Assembly: GCA_946887105.1 (NCBI GenBank)
Contig: CAMPKJ010000021.1
Span: 1 to 34,943, forward strand
Source: an uncultured Acidobacteriota bacterium
GTDB taxonomy: Bacteria > Acidobacteriota > Thermoanaerobaculia > Gp7-AA8
DNA: 34,943 bases
Reading direction: 5' to 3'
In this document: positions 18,401 to 27,000 of the stretch, piece by piece
Position numbering within the stretch: the first letter of the stretch is position 1
Layout of the letters: the number at the start of each line of letters is the position of its first letter
Made by a program: the position numbers and the translations under genes
Notes under the pieces: model-generated
Databases searched by the model: none
The model's input: the letters and a program-made list of their open reading frames with translations, nothing else
What the model was told of the DNA's origin: nothing

Positions 18401-21183
18401 GAGATGGTGATGGTGTGCGCGCCGTCGGCCAGGGCCGTGGCGATCGTTCCTGTCGCCGCTGCCGGCGTGATGGTGAATGCGGATGTGCGATCGACGTTGT
18501 CGATGGCGATGACCACCCATGCCGGCGCGATGCCGCTCCCGTCGCCGTCGCTGTACGTCATCGCGAAGTCGTACGGTGCCGGACCGACGTAGCCGGTGTG
18601 CGCGGGCGCATCGATCTGCACGGTCGGCACGATGGTGTCGACCGTGAAGATCTGTTCGACGACCGGCGCCGCGTTGCCGGCCCGGTCGAACACGACGATG
18701 CGCAGGACGTGTGGTCCTTCGGCGAGCGACTGTTCGGCCGCGAGTTGTCCGGTGGCGCCATCGACGGCCATCGTGAAGCGATCGGTGCGCTCCTCTCCGT
18801 CGACATAGATCTTTGCGCTTTCGGTATTGACGCCGCTCAGTGCATCACTCCAGCGGATGACGAACTGCGGCGCGCTGGAGGCGACGTAGCCATCAGGCGC
18901 GGGCGCCTCGACTTCCACGGTGGGCGGCGCGGTGTCGACCTCGAAACGCGACGTGGCCACGCTCTCGTTGCCGGCCAGATCGCGGATGACCGCGCGCAGC
19001 TGATACGTGCCGTCGGTGAGCGGTGCATTCGGCGGAACGAGTCCGGTGGCCTCGATGGCCGTCTTCGTGACGTAGGAGGTGATGTCCACTTCCGGATCGC
19101 TGCCCTGCTGCAGGAAGAGGCGCAGCGACTCGACGTCCACGCCCGTGCCGTTCGGATCGTCGTACGTCACGCGCAGCGGCGGCAAGGACGTGTTGACGAA
19201 CGTGCCGTTGGCAGGAACCGCAACGCTGAGCTGCGGCAGGACGGTGTCCACCGTGAAGGATGCGGGCAGCGTCATCGCGTTTCCGGCGCGGTCGGCGAAG
19301 CGAATCTCGAGCGTGTGCGCGCCATCGACGAGCGGCGCGACCAGGGCGCCCGAGGCGAAGTCGGGACCGGCGGACAGAACGTCGGTGACCGCGGCGCCAT
19401 CGACGCTCAAGGCAACGGAGGACGGATCGATGCCGCTGCCGCCGTCTGCATACGTGACCGTGACCAGCGGCGTGGCCGTATTCACTCGGGCGGCAGGCGC
19501 GTCGATCGTACCGGTGGGTGCGATGGTGTCGACGAGGAACGAGGAGGTGGTCGCGCCGAGGTTGCCCGTCGTGTCGCGGATCTCCGCGGCCACCGTGGTC
19601 GTTCCTTCGACGAGCGGTGTCGCAATCTGACCGGTCGCCGACGTGGCGGTCTTCGTGAAGAGCGTGGTCTGATCGACCGTGTTGACCGTCACCTTCAGCG
19701 AATCGGTGAGCACGCCTTCGTTATCGCCGTACTGCAGATCGATCTGCGGCGTGTTGTCGTTGATGTTCGCGCCGGCCGGCGGTGCGATCACGGCGATGGC
19801 CGGGACGGTCGTGTCGACGATGAACGTGACACTGGCACTCCCCTCGTTTCCGGCGCGATCGTCGACGGTCGCGGAAAACGTGTGCGTGCCGTCCGCGAGC
19901 GCGGTGAGTTGTGCGGTGGCGCCGACATCGCTCGTGGTCAGCGGAGCGGCGCCGCCGTCGATCAGCGCGGCGGCGGCGGTCGATGTCACCACTCCCTGCG
20001 CATCCGACCACGTCAGCGTGACCGTGACGTCGCGGCTGCCGATGCGCGCTCCGGCAGAAGGCTGCGCGATGGTGACGGCGGGGGCGGTGACGTCGACGTT
20101 GAACGAAACGGATGCGGATCCAGAGTTGCCACCCGCGTCGCGAATCGATGCGGTGATCTGGTTGGGACCTTCGGGAAGGATGCCGGGATCGATCGTGGCG
20201 GATGCGGCGGTCGCGGTGATGCGGTCCGCCGGAATGGCGACGCCGTTGACCTGTGCGTCGAGCGTGGTGAGGTCGAGGGCGATGTCGTCCGCGTAGCTCA
20301 GCGTCACACCCGGCGTTTGCGTGGCCAGGTAGGCGCCGGTCTCCGGCGTCGTGAACGCCAGCGCCGGACTGGTGAGATCGACGCGGAACTGGCCGGTGAC
20401 CTCGCTGACGTTTCCGGCGCGATCGGCGATCGATGCTTTGTAGTGGTGGATGCCTTCGGTCAATGGCCCGTCGTCGGCAATCTCTCCCGAGGCTTCGTCG
20501 GAACGGCGCGTGAAACGCTCGCTCACGTTGACGTCGTCGATGAACACGCGCAGCGACGCCAGGTCGACACCTGACGCGGCCGGCTCGTTCGTGCCGACCG
20601 GATCGGAGTACTGCACGATCATCTCGGGCGTCGCGTCATTGGTCGTGGAGCCGGACGCGGGGCGGACCCAGAGCAACGGCGGCGCGGTCTTATCGGCCGG
20701 CGCGCCGTAGATCCACATCGTCAGATACGAGGTCGGCTTGCTGGCCAGCGTGACCGCCAGCGAGAGCGTGGCCGGTTGCGGCGTCGGCAGGGTGATGGTG
20801 CGCTCATACGATGCCGCGTTCTGGTTGAAGTCCGACTGCGTCAGGAGCTCGGTGCCGTTGATCACAACGGTCGCGGACGAGACGCGGAACGTGCCGTCCG
20901 GCTCGCCGTTCTGCACGAAGAGGCGGAACGGAGGCTTCAGCCACGCCGGAACGGCAACCGTGGCGGTGTAGACGTCTTTCGGGCCGGTGGTACGAACGTA
21001 TTTACGCGGACCGAAGAACGCGAGCGTGGTGACGGCGTTCGATTGCGGAGTGCGCTGGGTGGTGCGCTGTGCAGGGCGCGAGCCGGTCTGCGGCCCTGGC
21101 GTGGCGAACGTCTGCACCGGCAGCAAGGCCAGCAGCAGCGTGGCGATCGACTTCCGCACTTCGCGTTTTGTCATGTTCGTCAT
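9427..21183 (-). CDS. Giant secreted multi-Ig protein with C-terminal alpha/beta-hydrolase domain
   Basis: A 3918-residue protein. The ATG at 21183 lies 11 bp after the upstream giant gene's stop; an in-frame ATG at 21174 is the alternative. Residues 1-27 are a Sec signal peptide. After a beta-rich N-terminal region come 13 Ig-like modules (about 163-1384), each opening with D-x-x-x-P. A carboxypeptidase-regulatory-like unit follows (about 1385-1460), then a section with four ZU5-like IPxGA/PAGS motifs and a Big_5 unit (about 1480-2175), another peptidase-regulatory-like unit, and a second Big_5 (about 2541-2680). A likely LVIVD-type beta-propeller (about 2685-3060) precedes a beta region and an alpha/beta-hydrolase domain (about 3458-3695) with H3467-G-Y and AHS3593LGN. 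The last 220 residues are unassigned. The modules suggest a long surface stalk presenting an esterase-like domain; the substrate is unknown. Confidence 0.88.
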   Translation of the reverse strand: MTNMTKREVRKSIATLLLALLPVQTFATPGPQTGSRPAQRTTQRTPQSNAVTTLAFFGPRKYVRTTGPKDVYTATVAVPAWLKPPFRLFVQNGEPDGTFRVSSATVVINGTELLTQSDFNQNAASYERTITLPTPQPATLSLAVTLASKPTSYLTMWIYGAPADKTAPPLLWVRPASGSTTNDATPEMIVQYSDPVGTNEPAASGVDLASLRVFIDDVNVSERFTRRSDEASGEIADDGPLTEGIHHYKASIADRAGNVSEVTGQFRVDLTSPALAFTTPETGAYLATQTPGVTLSYADDIALDLTTLDAQVNGVAIPADRITATAASATIDPGILPEGPNQITASIRDAGGNSGSASVSFNVDVTAPAVTIAQPSAGARIGSRDVTVTLTWSDAQGVVTSTAAAALIDGGAAPLTTSDVGATAQLTALADGTHTFSATVDDRAGNEGSASVTFIVDTTVPAIAVIAPPAGANINDNTPQIDLQYGDNEGVLTDSLKVTVNTVDQTTLFTKTATSATGQIATPLVEGTTTVAAEIRDTTGNLGATTSSFLVDTIAPTGTIDAPAARVNTATPLVTVTYADGGSGIDPSSVALSVDGAAVTDVLSAGPDFASGALVAPLVDGAHTLEIRFADRAGNAMTLPASFTVDTVLPQLSVAVPANGTFVNTSLPPLRVTYDDPNGTGVDVESLRLFLQQGSDPEVDITSYVTKTAIEATGLVPPNAPLTDGTYQLRAVIRDLAGNESVATSRFEVDTAPPTVEVEAPAPDGYVASSAPQFVIRWSDALSGVNTESAKIYVDGEERTDRFTMAVDGATGQLAAEQSLAEGPHVLRIVVFDRAGNAAPVVEQIFTVDTIVPTVQIDAPAHTGYVGPAPYDFAMTYSDGDGSGIAPAWVVIAIDNVDRTSAFTITPAAATGTIATALADGAHTITISVLDWAGNSASASASFTADAVAPAVTITSPAAGAWISGATVNVAGTVTDASPVMLDVNGVVTTAVNGAFTATIPTLEGSYVITATATDAAANTGTASVTVNVDSAAPVINVTSPQPDLVTKEAAFTLAGSVTDLSAVTLRLDGTPLALTANAFSTSVPLTFDGVKSVTLEATDQAGNVSTKSVAVTRDTVAPQVTVLSPALRAVIGAMPVIVSGTLRDETATTLTVDGVSATINGEAWQAELSALVEGPHVFALVATDAAGNVKTLSHEVVVDLATPIIAITAPTSGSLTKLATTTVTGTVRDTTLASVKVGTVVATLSAGATADEKIFSAADVALADGDNTLIATATDALARTATASTLVTRDSIAPIVIVDAPQLITRTRPAFVSANVQENLAIRDVVFTFNGAVVATKTAPPFEVDVMAPATAEPGTILLLAVVATDTAGNSTTVTKELRVTSDGAVTGLVLSDVTGLPIANARVGIAGEPARNTITDIRGRYALPANDQNLVLIIEAPADAAVPMTSVERSVAIESAVGTVPVDARLTPLGPEVNVSASGGTITAAGVTVTIPGGAIGATTPMRLTALGPQGLPNLLPLGWAPVAALELRADVVAIVPFEIAIANDIANAPEVLAFHLVRYDTATHAWIVTATNVIRDGGVARASLPQPGAYALVFADDANVPAPVVGELLSGVAMQPIPDTATSSGNVNPPTLPPTGGSAVGTLTVHSSEPLPSGTVVQAEVTETFTLATGEIASEEKRTQDLVLFREGTDLSAQFPIVPSRSFAAGALVEGRVHLDILAGRESVRGRTGGSQALTLDAGDVNVTIPAGSLPDDLAISATPAVLSSFLPSTTSAQPVAEVLLDFGGVSLGNSAVLSIPAGTMSDEETVVIARVERVGGVPKVMVVAATDRIGDHFVSKDLGTLPGIRRDGRYVFYRVNVPWSVVAGSVGLPSSSMQAVVTIDGFPFVALTNAAGEFDTIAPAGNVRFSALVPNTSLSGDVTVSVVSGQTASPSINLNAQETTATITPADGALHVPASTQIEIVATAPIRTTSANNTTIKLRNSAGTAIPLRFVFSSSGRTVAAIPQSLLVAGETYTVTVSGLGDIYGGIITLAPVTFTTTPDVPPNYDTQKVTFTMPGADGLVTVSAPAGSLPPGTRVMIVNAGNGIVVSFTVGNDGSFTGTFPATINDRLVVTITDPKGNVVTFERSQFVATDGSGRTAIGPGGGIVEGPGGVQLRIPEGALEQGAIFRIEALGEDAFPQKPDIPGGHFGGGLKVTSEQKPTLKKEADLVFPRPPGAPEGSFYYVYRRLNGPDGQVGFQTIDHAFEDGNGKVVTASFPFIGFKDSVAAWTAKADLGGLAMGIASDLIFSMMYTWDAMFPGLPVQGVVAGHVYRPVWDPGATEPRYEPVSGAMVKRTHENGFNLPIEFAVTEGDGHFVFYDSHYTGGTVDVEAHLGDDSAYGTAFEANVSNTRANVFGALYDTYGYAAEVNLTFPAQTAPPPSPDVEVVVMTLDQTQNLLRKPIDGVVAAETPLLIGFKFNNNTDGEIFNATVNGEEFSVRRDDGTMGREQPMDYVVASLYTPRNAGTYSIKATALNPLGGPATEIDHTFLVVAGGGTNNTSIPGERPDWITRKLVPKQNAIGIAVDVLPQVVFTEPVVNVVEGLQFTSSTGGVAYRISAVAVGPQGQTIVIQDLRVAPAETKVTSITIVPVGGLNFSTTYSLKLSGAIHDTDVNESGQPAWNDFPDRELSFTTIDPAPLGDSSDVFFSSGVAVIGDHAYVGRQGNGNGWMSVYDIADPEDIREVGYHTVLGMPTHLDAEAESPVISGGTAVAIGSGLKFNPPGPSNVYLFDVRDPAAPKRVAIVTLTESAEEGIVLKLALRKSFLYTITYPHGIQVIDLQRAVKMHEDASANPTTRYRMVLDSIVAGRGFGQDAVVNSIRVTDPNTGFRAHLMDLEADQYLVNGSARTLVIATGSTPFVIVDPTETSPRLLRAAASPSKGNLEFGRAVRLTSIDNRDLALMVGTGQALDAAGALGTGTGLYVYDMSNPLAPVLIGSHLVDGSASDVDITGTTAVVATAGGAMTFSLSDPFAPRYLGTVEGVGFRIALGQEGGFIVSTGATSLAGAGLHVASFKPVVIIKKADPVMITMSGNGTVDAPQKVTSQAALDVNIKVIPPVSGLSGSVEVINKLFPDRDGNAGGLGPPRSYPITWTNVARGEGRFTIPAGQTYEDTDLVANAAVDSDNGSLRSVPRAIRLGWVRLDVDSNNNSDIAGLDREAARTGRAFGFCESAPWYDLKQFAADAPKESGAADKALTDYFTLRITVNKLWRPSGGSEEVRIRMDRPNVKWTIARKLRIGKDHLRDLGYSNAQVKEIVGSDTNPEYDSIPVCLPTNTLIHTEGGGECKPTADGFVNLPPLATGTYEFLVRCIDCGNRTPGNYENVPKIVLEYAADGGTSAGTLFDESRADIRPLRQWITYLTARAKKVDDFKPLSYLDSIPRNPEWYNDDTHELEDQAQRTWANDNPGWSHWASRMPLAVRDVNVVVHGYKVTDSAMRNIFLPTMFKRLYWVGHPVHRLQGEWRQKDDDDAHGCVKNCAHTIGVAWPSNYGGREPGQPGIMSGGIREAVQSAWSGLLYPEDEYRAFAVGPAMAKYLAEVRRQKSTRRVSVVAHSLGNLAVHSAISRPEMVDHVIDRFVMNEAAMPAEALAEVPVDPKYMTLWGEAHPQKFGFADDAVWIDDYDAKMGLVEKALWKNNLRKLRNQVETSDESMKLRFTDEREFYSVRWRMTRSPFGVPNHQPEVLPTRGQWRGIFFDNKNRVRLFNTFSYDDRVLRVIWRSNQVENKPFAMFQRVALERLLRHRTSSARFQDNHIVQQWALSSATDAHWDSVFRNEEPGQYWTIKRQWAELSYWFPSTAGAAGATDMDNYFSPACSVCETEFTKYSAYTGLQVFERVGPIVDAGYEAALYADTHSYLGYGQFTTVFQAFDEIRKMLDPEN
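10100..10810 (-). other. Alpha/beta-hydrolase (DUF676/DUF900-like) domain at the end of the giant protein
   Basis: Within the 3918-residue protein, VNVVVHGY (H3467-G-Y, an oxyanion-hole-type motif) is followed about 125 residues later by VSVVAHSLGNLAVH, a nucleophile elbow with S3593. This order and spacing fit serine esterases or lipases of the alpha/beta-hydrolase fold. The acid and base of the triad are not assigned with confidence; WGEAHPQ and the WIDDYDAK segment downstream are candidates. An insertion with CVKNC lies between the two motifs. Confidence 0.75.
12010..13130 (-). other. Putative LVIVD-type beta-propeller segment
   Basis: Repeated units of the form VAVxGxxAYV...LxVYDxxxPxxPxxxG appear several times: SVYDIADPEDIREVG, YLFDVRDPAAPKRVA, YVYDMSNPLAPVLIG and FSLSDPFAPRYLG. 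Units of this type make blades of LVIVD-repeat propellers in secreted bacterial proteins. At least four such blades are seen, with a divergent middle section. Such propellers usually serve in binding. Confidence 0.6.
17045..20697 (-). repeat. Array of 13 Ig-like modules in the giant hydrolase-bearing protein
   Basis: Thirteen tandem modules of roughly 80-105 residues each begin with a D-[TLVSAK]-x-x-P phrase (DKTAPP, DLTSPA, DVTAPA, DTTVPA, DTIAPT, DTVLPQ, DTAPPT, DTIVPT, DAVAPA, DSAAPV, DTVAPQ, DLATPI, DSIAPI). Most carry an internal DxAGN before the last strand. They are diverged in sequence, so the array is old rather than freshly amplified. Such modules form elongated, rod-like stalks. 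Confidence 0.85.
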
Positions 21184-21194
21184 CTGGATCGGTC

Positions 21195-24050
21195 TCAATT
21201 CGTGAGGGTGATGGCGAGCAGTCCGCCGTTGATGGTGGCGCCGCCATACACGGTGCCGTCGTTGCGGGCTGGAACGACCTGGAAACGCACGGTCGATGGG
21301 AGCGCGGCGGTCACGCCCTGCGTCGAGTACTCGACCGTGATCGAGCCTCCTTGCGCGGTGAACCACTTCCAGTGCGTTCCACTCGGAGACGCGTTGCCGT
21401 TCGCGATCGTCCCGCCGGCGGAGCCGTTGTAGCAGCAGCCGGTGAACGTTGCGCTGTTGGCCACGGTCACGGCGACCGGAGTCCCGTCGGGCACGACGTT
21501 GCCCGCTGCATCGCGGAGGTTCGCGAACGTCACCGTGGTCGTCCCCGGCACTTTCAGAGTGGCCGGACCGCTGCCGGTGGCCGACGCGACGCCGTTGATG
21601 CGCACCGGTGCGGTGCCGAGCGCGCGCGTGGTGAGCACGTTGTTGGCCGCACTGACCGGCACGACCTGCACCGTGGCGATCTTCACCTCGCCATTGCCGG
21701 CGGCGATGCTGGTGCCGTCGTAGACCGCATGCACTTCGCCGCCGGAGACGGTGAAGACTTTGAAGTTTCCATTGTTCGGAGCGGGCGTGCCGTCGTCGGG
21801 ATTGGTGCCGGACGGAAGGATGGTCCCGCCGGCCGATCCGTTGTAGCAGCAGCCGGTGAAGGTCGCGCCGCTCACGACGCTGATCCCGATCTTCGAGCCG
21901 TCCGGCATCGGCACACCTTCGGCGCTCTTGAGGTTGGTGATGGTGATCTGCGAGAGCTGCGACGGCGCGTGCGCGGTGAGGTTGCCGGGCGACACCTGCA
22001 CGGTCACGCTGGCCGGAGCCATGAGCCGCACCGGCACGACGCCGATGGCCTGCGTGCTGATCACATTGCCCTGCGCGTTGACGCTCACCACGGCCACGTT
22101 GGCGATGCGCTCCCCTTCCGAGACCGTCAGGCCCTGCGACGAGTACTGCACGACCACCTGGCCGTTCGTGATCGCGAAGACTTTGAAGTTGCCGTTGTTC
22201 CCGGCCGTCGTACCGCCGAGGATCGCCCCGCCCGCCGAGCCGATGTAGCAGCAGCCGCTGTACGTGGCGCCGCTCACGGCCGACACTCCGATCAGCGTTC
22301 CCTCCGGCACCGGACGGCCGGCCAGATCCTTGACGTTGCTGATGGTGATGGTGGCGCGGTGATCGTTGCCATCCGCGAAGATCGCGGTCGGGAACGCCGC
22401 GGCCGTGGCGGAGGTGGTGCCGACGGTCTGCACGGGCACGATGCCCAGCGCGAGCTGGCTGAGACGCTCGCCGTTTGCGCCGGCCTGCGCCAGTACGACG
22501 TTTGCGGTCTTGGTCTCGCTCGGTCCGGAAACGATGCCCTGGTTTCCGTAGGTGACGTCGATGCCGCCGTCTTCGATGGTGAAAACTTTGAAGGTGGCGG
22601 TCGGCGAAGGTTCGCCATTCACGATCTGGCCACCGATCGAGCCGATGTAGCAGCAGCCGACGTACGTAGCGCCGCTGGCCGCGCTGACCACGACCTTCGA
22701 ACCATCGGGCAGCGGATTGCCGTGCGTATCGAGGATGTGCTCGAAGCGCACGCGCGTGGTGGAGAGATTGCCGTCGCCGAAGATCGAAACGTCGTCGGCG
22801 AAGCCGCGCGCGTTCATCGGCCCGAGGATCTTGATCTGCGCGGCGCCGATCATGCGCTGGTCGATGCGTGCGCCGGAGGCGTCGCCCGGCAGCACCTGCA
22901 CCACCGCGGTCTTTTCCTCGCCGCTGTTCACCTGCTGCACGCCCTGCTGTGTCCAGGAGGTGCGGAAGAAGTTCGAGACCAGCGGGAAGTATTTGTAGAT
23001 GCTGCTGGTCGGCGAGACCGTGCCGTCCGCAATCGTGCCGCCGGCCGAGCCGACGAAGCAGCAGCCGGAGATCGACGCGGAGTTCGCCGCCGAAACGAGC
23101 AGCTTCGCGCCGTCTGGAATCAGTCGCGCCCGCGCGTCATGCGCGTGGTGCACGTCCACCTGCACGATGGGCGGATTCGGGAAGACATACGGAACGGTCT
23201 GCGGCGACACTCCCACCTCGGTCGTGGCCGCGCCGGTCATGGCGATGGCCGCCGTACCGAGCGGCGTCTGCGACGTGCGCGCGCCGTTTGCGTCGGCGGG
23301 CAGCACCTGGATGAGCGCCGTCTTCACTTCGCCGACGGTCGACGAAACATTGACCGATGAGTACTCCGCCTCGACGACCCCGCCGGTGACGGTGAAGACT
23401 TTGTAGATGCTGCTGGTGGGCGACGTCGTACCGCCGATGATGTCGCCGCCGGCGGAGCCGGCGAAGCAGCAGCCGATGATCGAGCCGCCGTTCGCGGCGG
23501 TGAGCAGCACCTTCGTGCCGTCCACCACCGGATTGCCTGCTGCGTCGCGCACCTGCACGCGGATGTGCGCGCGGCGATCGACGCGGTCGGCATACATCGT
23601 GGCGGGATCGACGTGCACGATGGCCTGATCCACCGGCGCGCGCACGTTGATGTCGAGCGACGACACGGCCTCGGTGCCGAGTACGTTGTCATCCGCATCG
23701 GCGCCGAGGACCTGCACGATCGCCAACGCGCCGGAGCGTGCGGCCGGAACGACCGTCGTGCTCGAGTACGTGGCCGTGACCTCGCCTCCGTTGATGGTGA
23801 AGACGCGGAACGCGGCGTGGTTCGCGGCGGGAACACCACCTTGGATCTCGCCGCCCGCGGAGCGGAATGCCGCGCCGAGGCCGTTCGTGGAGGCCATGTC
23901 GGCCACGGCGAGAGCGACTTTGCCGCCGTCCGGCACCAGCGTGCCTTCGCTGTCGCGAATGTTCGAAATCGTGATGGTGGTCGCGCCGGGTGACGCGGCA
24001 CCGCCGGCGATCACCGTCGGCGGATCGGCCGTGACGTCGGCGCTGTGCGC
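21195..24050 (-). repeat. Seven tandem C-terminal repeats, six with a vicinal Cys-Cys motif
   Basis: The repeats follow the pattern ITIxNxxDxxGxPVPDGxKVxVSxxSGATxxGCCYxGSAGGxI, then FKVFTVxGGxVxxxY and GExKxAxVQVxPxxA (shown with variable positions as x). Cys-Cys pairs lie at residues 2985-2986, 3121-3122, 3257-3258, 3391-3392, 3525-3526 and 3663-3664, so the period is 136, 136, 134, 134 and 138 residues. The first repeat (near 23800-24000) has the SAGGEI part but no cysteines. The framework resembles invasin-type Big_1 domains with an inserted Cys loop; that assignment is inference. Confidence 0.85.
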
Positions 24051-27000
24051 GACGTACGTGCGATCTTCTTTCGGCACGATGTAGTACGTGCCGAGGAACT
24101 GCGAGCCGTCCGTGAAGACCGCCTTGACGGTGTAGGTCCATCCGTCGCGAACGAAGCCGGCGTCGGAGGCGAACAGCGTCAGCGTGGTGCCGGAAGTGAC
24201 CGGGAAGTTGATCTGGCCGGTGGCGTTGTTGAGGAGCGCCGAGCCGGCGTCCTGCGCGACGCCGAGCGGCGGCTGGTTGCTGCGCGTCGAACGTGTGAGC
24301 GGACCGGTGAGATCGATGTAGCTGATCGTGCGCGTCACGCCGTCGCCGATGGCCAGGCTGACGGTGAAGACGGCGTCGAGATTGCCGTCGGACGTCAACG
24401 CACCGGCGGCGCTGCCGACGCGGTCGACGAGGATGCCGTCGAAGTGCAAGGTCGTCGAGCCCTCGCTCGGCGGCAGCGACGGAGTCTGCCGGATGCGGAT
24501 CGTGGCCGGCTCGCTGCGGTTGCCCACTGCATCGACCGCGACCACCGTCAGCGCGTCGTCGATCGCTCCGGCGATGAAGATCGAGAAGCCGCCGTCGCTG
24601 GAAGCCTTCACGCTCGAGAAGGCGCTGCTGACCGTGTTCGTGATCTCGACGGTGGCATTCGGTTCGACCGCGCCGGAGTACCCGAAGACCAGCGAGCTGC
24701 CGTTGTTCGGCGGCTCCGCGGTCATGCGCGTGATGTCGGGAACCGGCGGAGCGGTACGGTCGACGATCACCACGCGCGTCGCCTGCGCGGTCTCGCCGCT
24801 GGCGGCGGTGGCATCGACGGTGATGGTGAGCGGACCTTCCGGCGCGGCGGTGAGCGTAAATGTCGCCTCGTAAGGCGCGGTGTTGTCGACGATGGTCTCG
24901 CCCGCGGCGGTGAACTGCAGCGCAGTGACCGGCTCGCTCACGGTGACGGCGGCGGAGACGGCGTCGCGCACCTGCAGGTTCGCCGCGGGACTGGTGAACG
25001 TGACCACCAGCGGCCGGTTGTTGACCAGCGCCGTGACCGGCGCGGAGCGCGCGCTGGTATTGCCGGCGACGTCCACCGCCTGCGCACTGAACGCGTGCCA
25101 GCCGTCCGCGAGATTCTCGGTGTTGTAGCTCGCGGACAATCCCGCCGGCAGAACATCGACGAAGTTGCTGTCTTCGACGAAGAGATCGACGCGCGCGATG
25201 CCCGATGTCGCGTCGCTCGAAGAAGTGCCGATGGTCAATGTGCCGGTGAGCGTCGCGCCCTGGCTGATGCCGGTCAGCGCCGGAACGGACGGCGCGGTCG
25301 CGTCGAGCTTGAACGTGCTCGAGACGAAGCCGCGGTTCGTGGCGCGGTCTTCGACGGACGCCTCGACGCTGTGCGTTCCTTCCGCGAGGTCAACCTCGGG
25401 CGTGAAGTAGAACGTCGCGCCGGAAGTCTGCGGAGTGACGCTGGTGCCGTCCAGCGTCATTGTGGCGGTCGCGCCATTGACGCCGCTGGTCGGATCGACC
25501 GCGTTCACCTGAATCTGCGGACGGAGATTGCGGCCCCACGAGTCGTTACTCGGCGACGAGACGGTCAGCACCGGCGCGATGGTGTCGGTGGTGGCGAACG
25601 TCGACGTGAAGTTCTGCGTCTGGAGATTGCCGCTGAGGTCGCGCGCACCGCTGGCCTTGACGGTGTAGATGGAGTTGTCGAGCAGCGGCGTGGACGGCGT
25701 GAAGACGATCGTCGCCGGCGACGTCATGGCCGCGGTTCCGGCTACGCTGGCCGCACCCTTCTCCAGCGTCACGATCGCCGCCGCGTCATTGGTGGCGTGC
25801 AGCGGCTCGTCGAACGTGACCGTGATCTCCGCGTTCGCAGCAACCTGAATCGCGCCGCCGATCGGCACGACGCTCGCGACCTTCGGGCCGCTCGTATCGA
25901 TCGTGTGGAACGTGCTGGTCACCACTTGCAGCGGATGGCGTCCAAACACATCGGTGACGCTCGTGCTGACGTTGACGGTGAGCTCGGACGAATCGGGCCA
26001 CGTGCCGGTGAGCGTGACCGTCTTCTTGTCGGTCGAAAGCGCCGCCGATGCTCCGATGGTGCTCGTCCCTTTGCGTACCGAAATGCCGAATGCCGATGCG
26101 AGCTGATTGCTGAACGTCACCGAAATCGGCTGCGTCAGCGATACGCCGATCGTTCCCGGTGCGGGCGTGACCGAGACCACCGTGAGCGGCTGGTCATCGA
26201 GGACGATGGTTCCGAGATCGAGCACCTGGCCGTTCGTGTCGATCGAGCCGCTGCTGAGCGCGAGCCCGGTGGTGATGGAATCGTCGATGCGGACCGTGAA
26301 GGTGCTGAACGGCACGCCGCGCGCCGTGAAGCGGCCGTCGTTGCCGGCCTGCACGGTCACGCTGCCGCGATTGCCGTCCAGTTTCAGAACCACGTTTGCG
26401 CCGACGGCGGGCGTCGTGTTGTCGGCGCGCAGCACCAGGCCGGTGACAGTGCCGCTCGGCTGCACCTGCACGGTGATCTGTGCAGTGCCGCCGGGTGGAA
26501 CCTCGCCATTGGCGGTGCCGTACAACGTGAACTCGCCCGACTTCGCCTTCAGTGCGGCGGTGAACGGACCGGCCAGCACCTGCGGCAGCGCAAACGTGCC
26601 GTCCGCCTGCGCCTGCACCGTGAAGCTGTACGGGAAGCCGCCGTTGCCGGTAATGGTCACGTCGCCGCGAATCGGATTCCCCGATGAATCGAGTGCCAGG
26701 CCACTGATCGCGCCGACGCCATTGAGCGTCAGCGTGACGTCGGTGGTCTCCGAGCCGACGACATCCGCGACGCCGCCTGCTTTGTCGATGCTGCCGAGGA
26801 CTTCGGCGGACAACGTTGCGAAGCCGGCGGGCACGCGATCGAACTCGAACGCGCCTTCCGTATCCGTGGTGGTCTCCAGCTTCGCCCCACCGACGCCGCC
26901 GACTTGAACGGTGACTAGGGAAAGCGGCGCGGCCGCGGCACCCACCGCGGTCACGACGTGGCCCGTGAGCCGGCCGGAATCGCGCAGCGCGACGTCGAGC

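Noticed and set aside
17599..20574. A 991-codon + strand frame opposite the Ig-like array
   Set aside because: Its composition is typical shadow coding (Arg, Gly, Asp, Val) and it mirrors the repeats of the real gene.
21195..24050. Zinc ribbon or zinc finger interpretation of the cysteine repeats
   Set aside because: The cysteines are adjacent (CC), not CxxC, and each repeat has only one pair with no conserved His.
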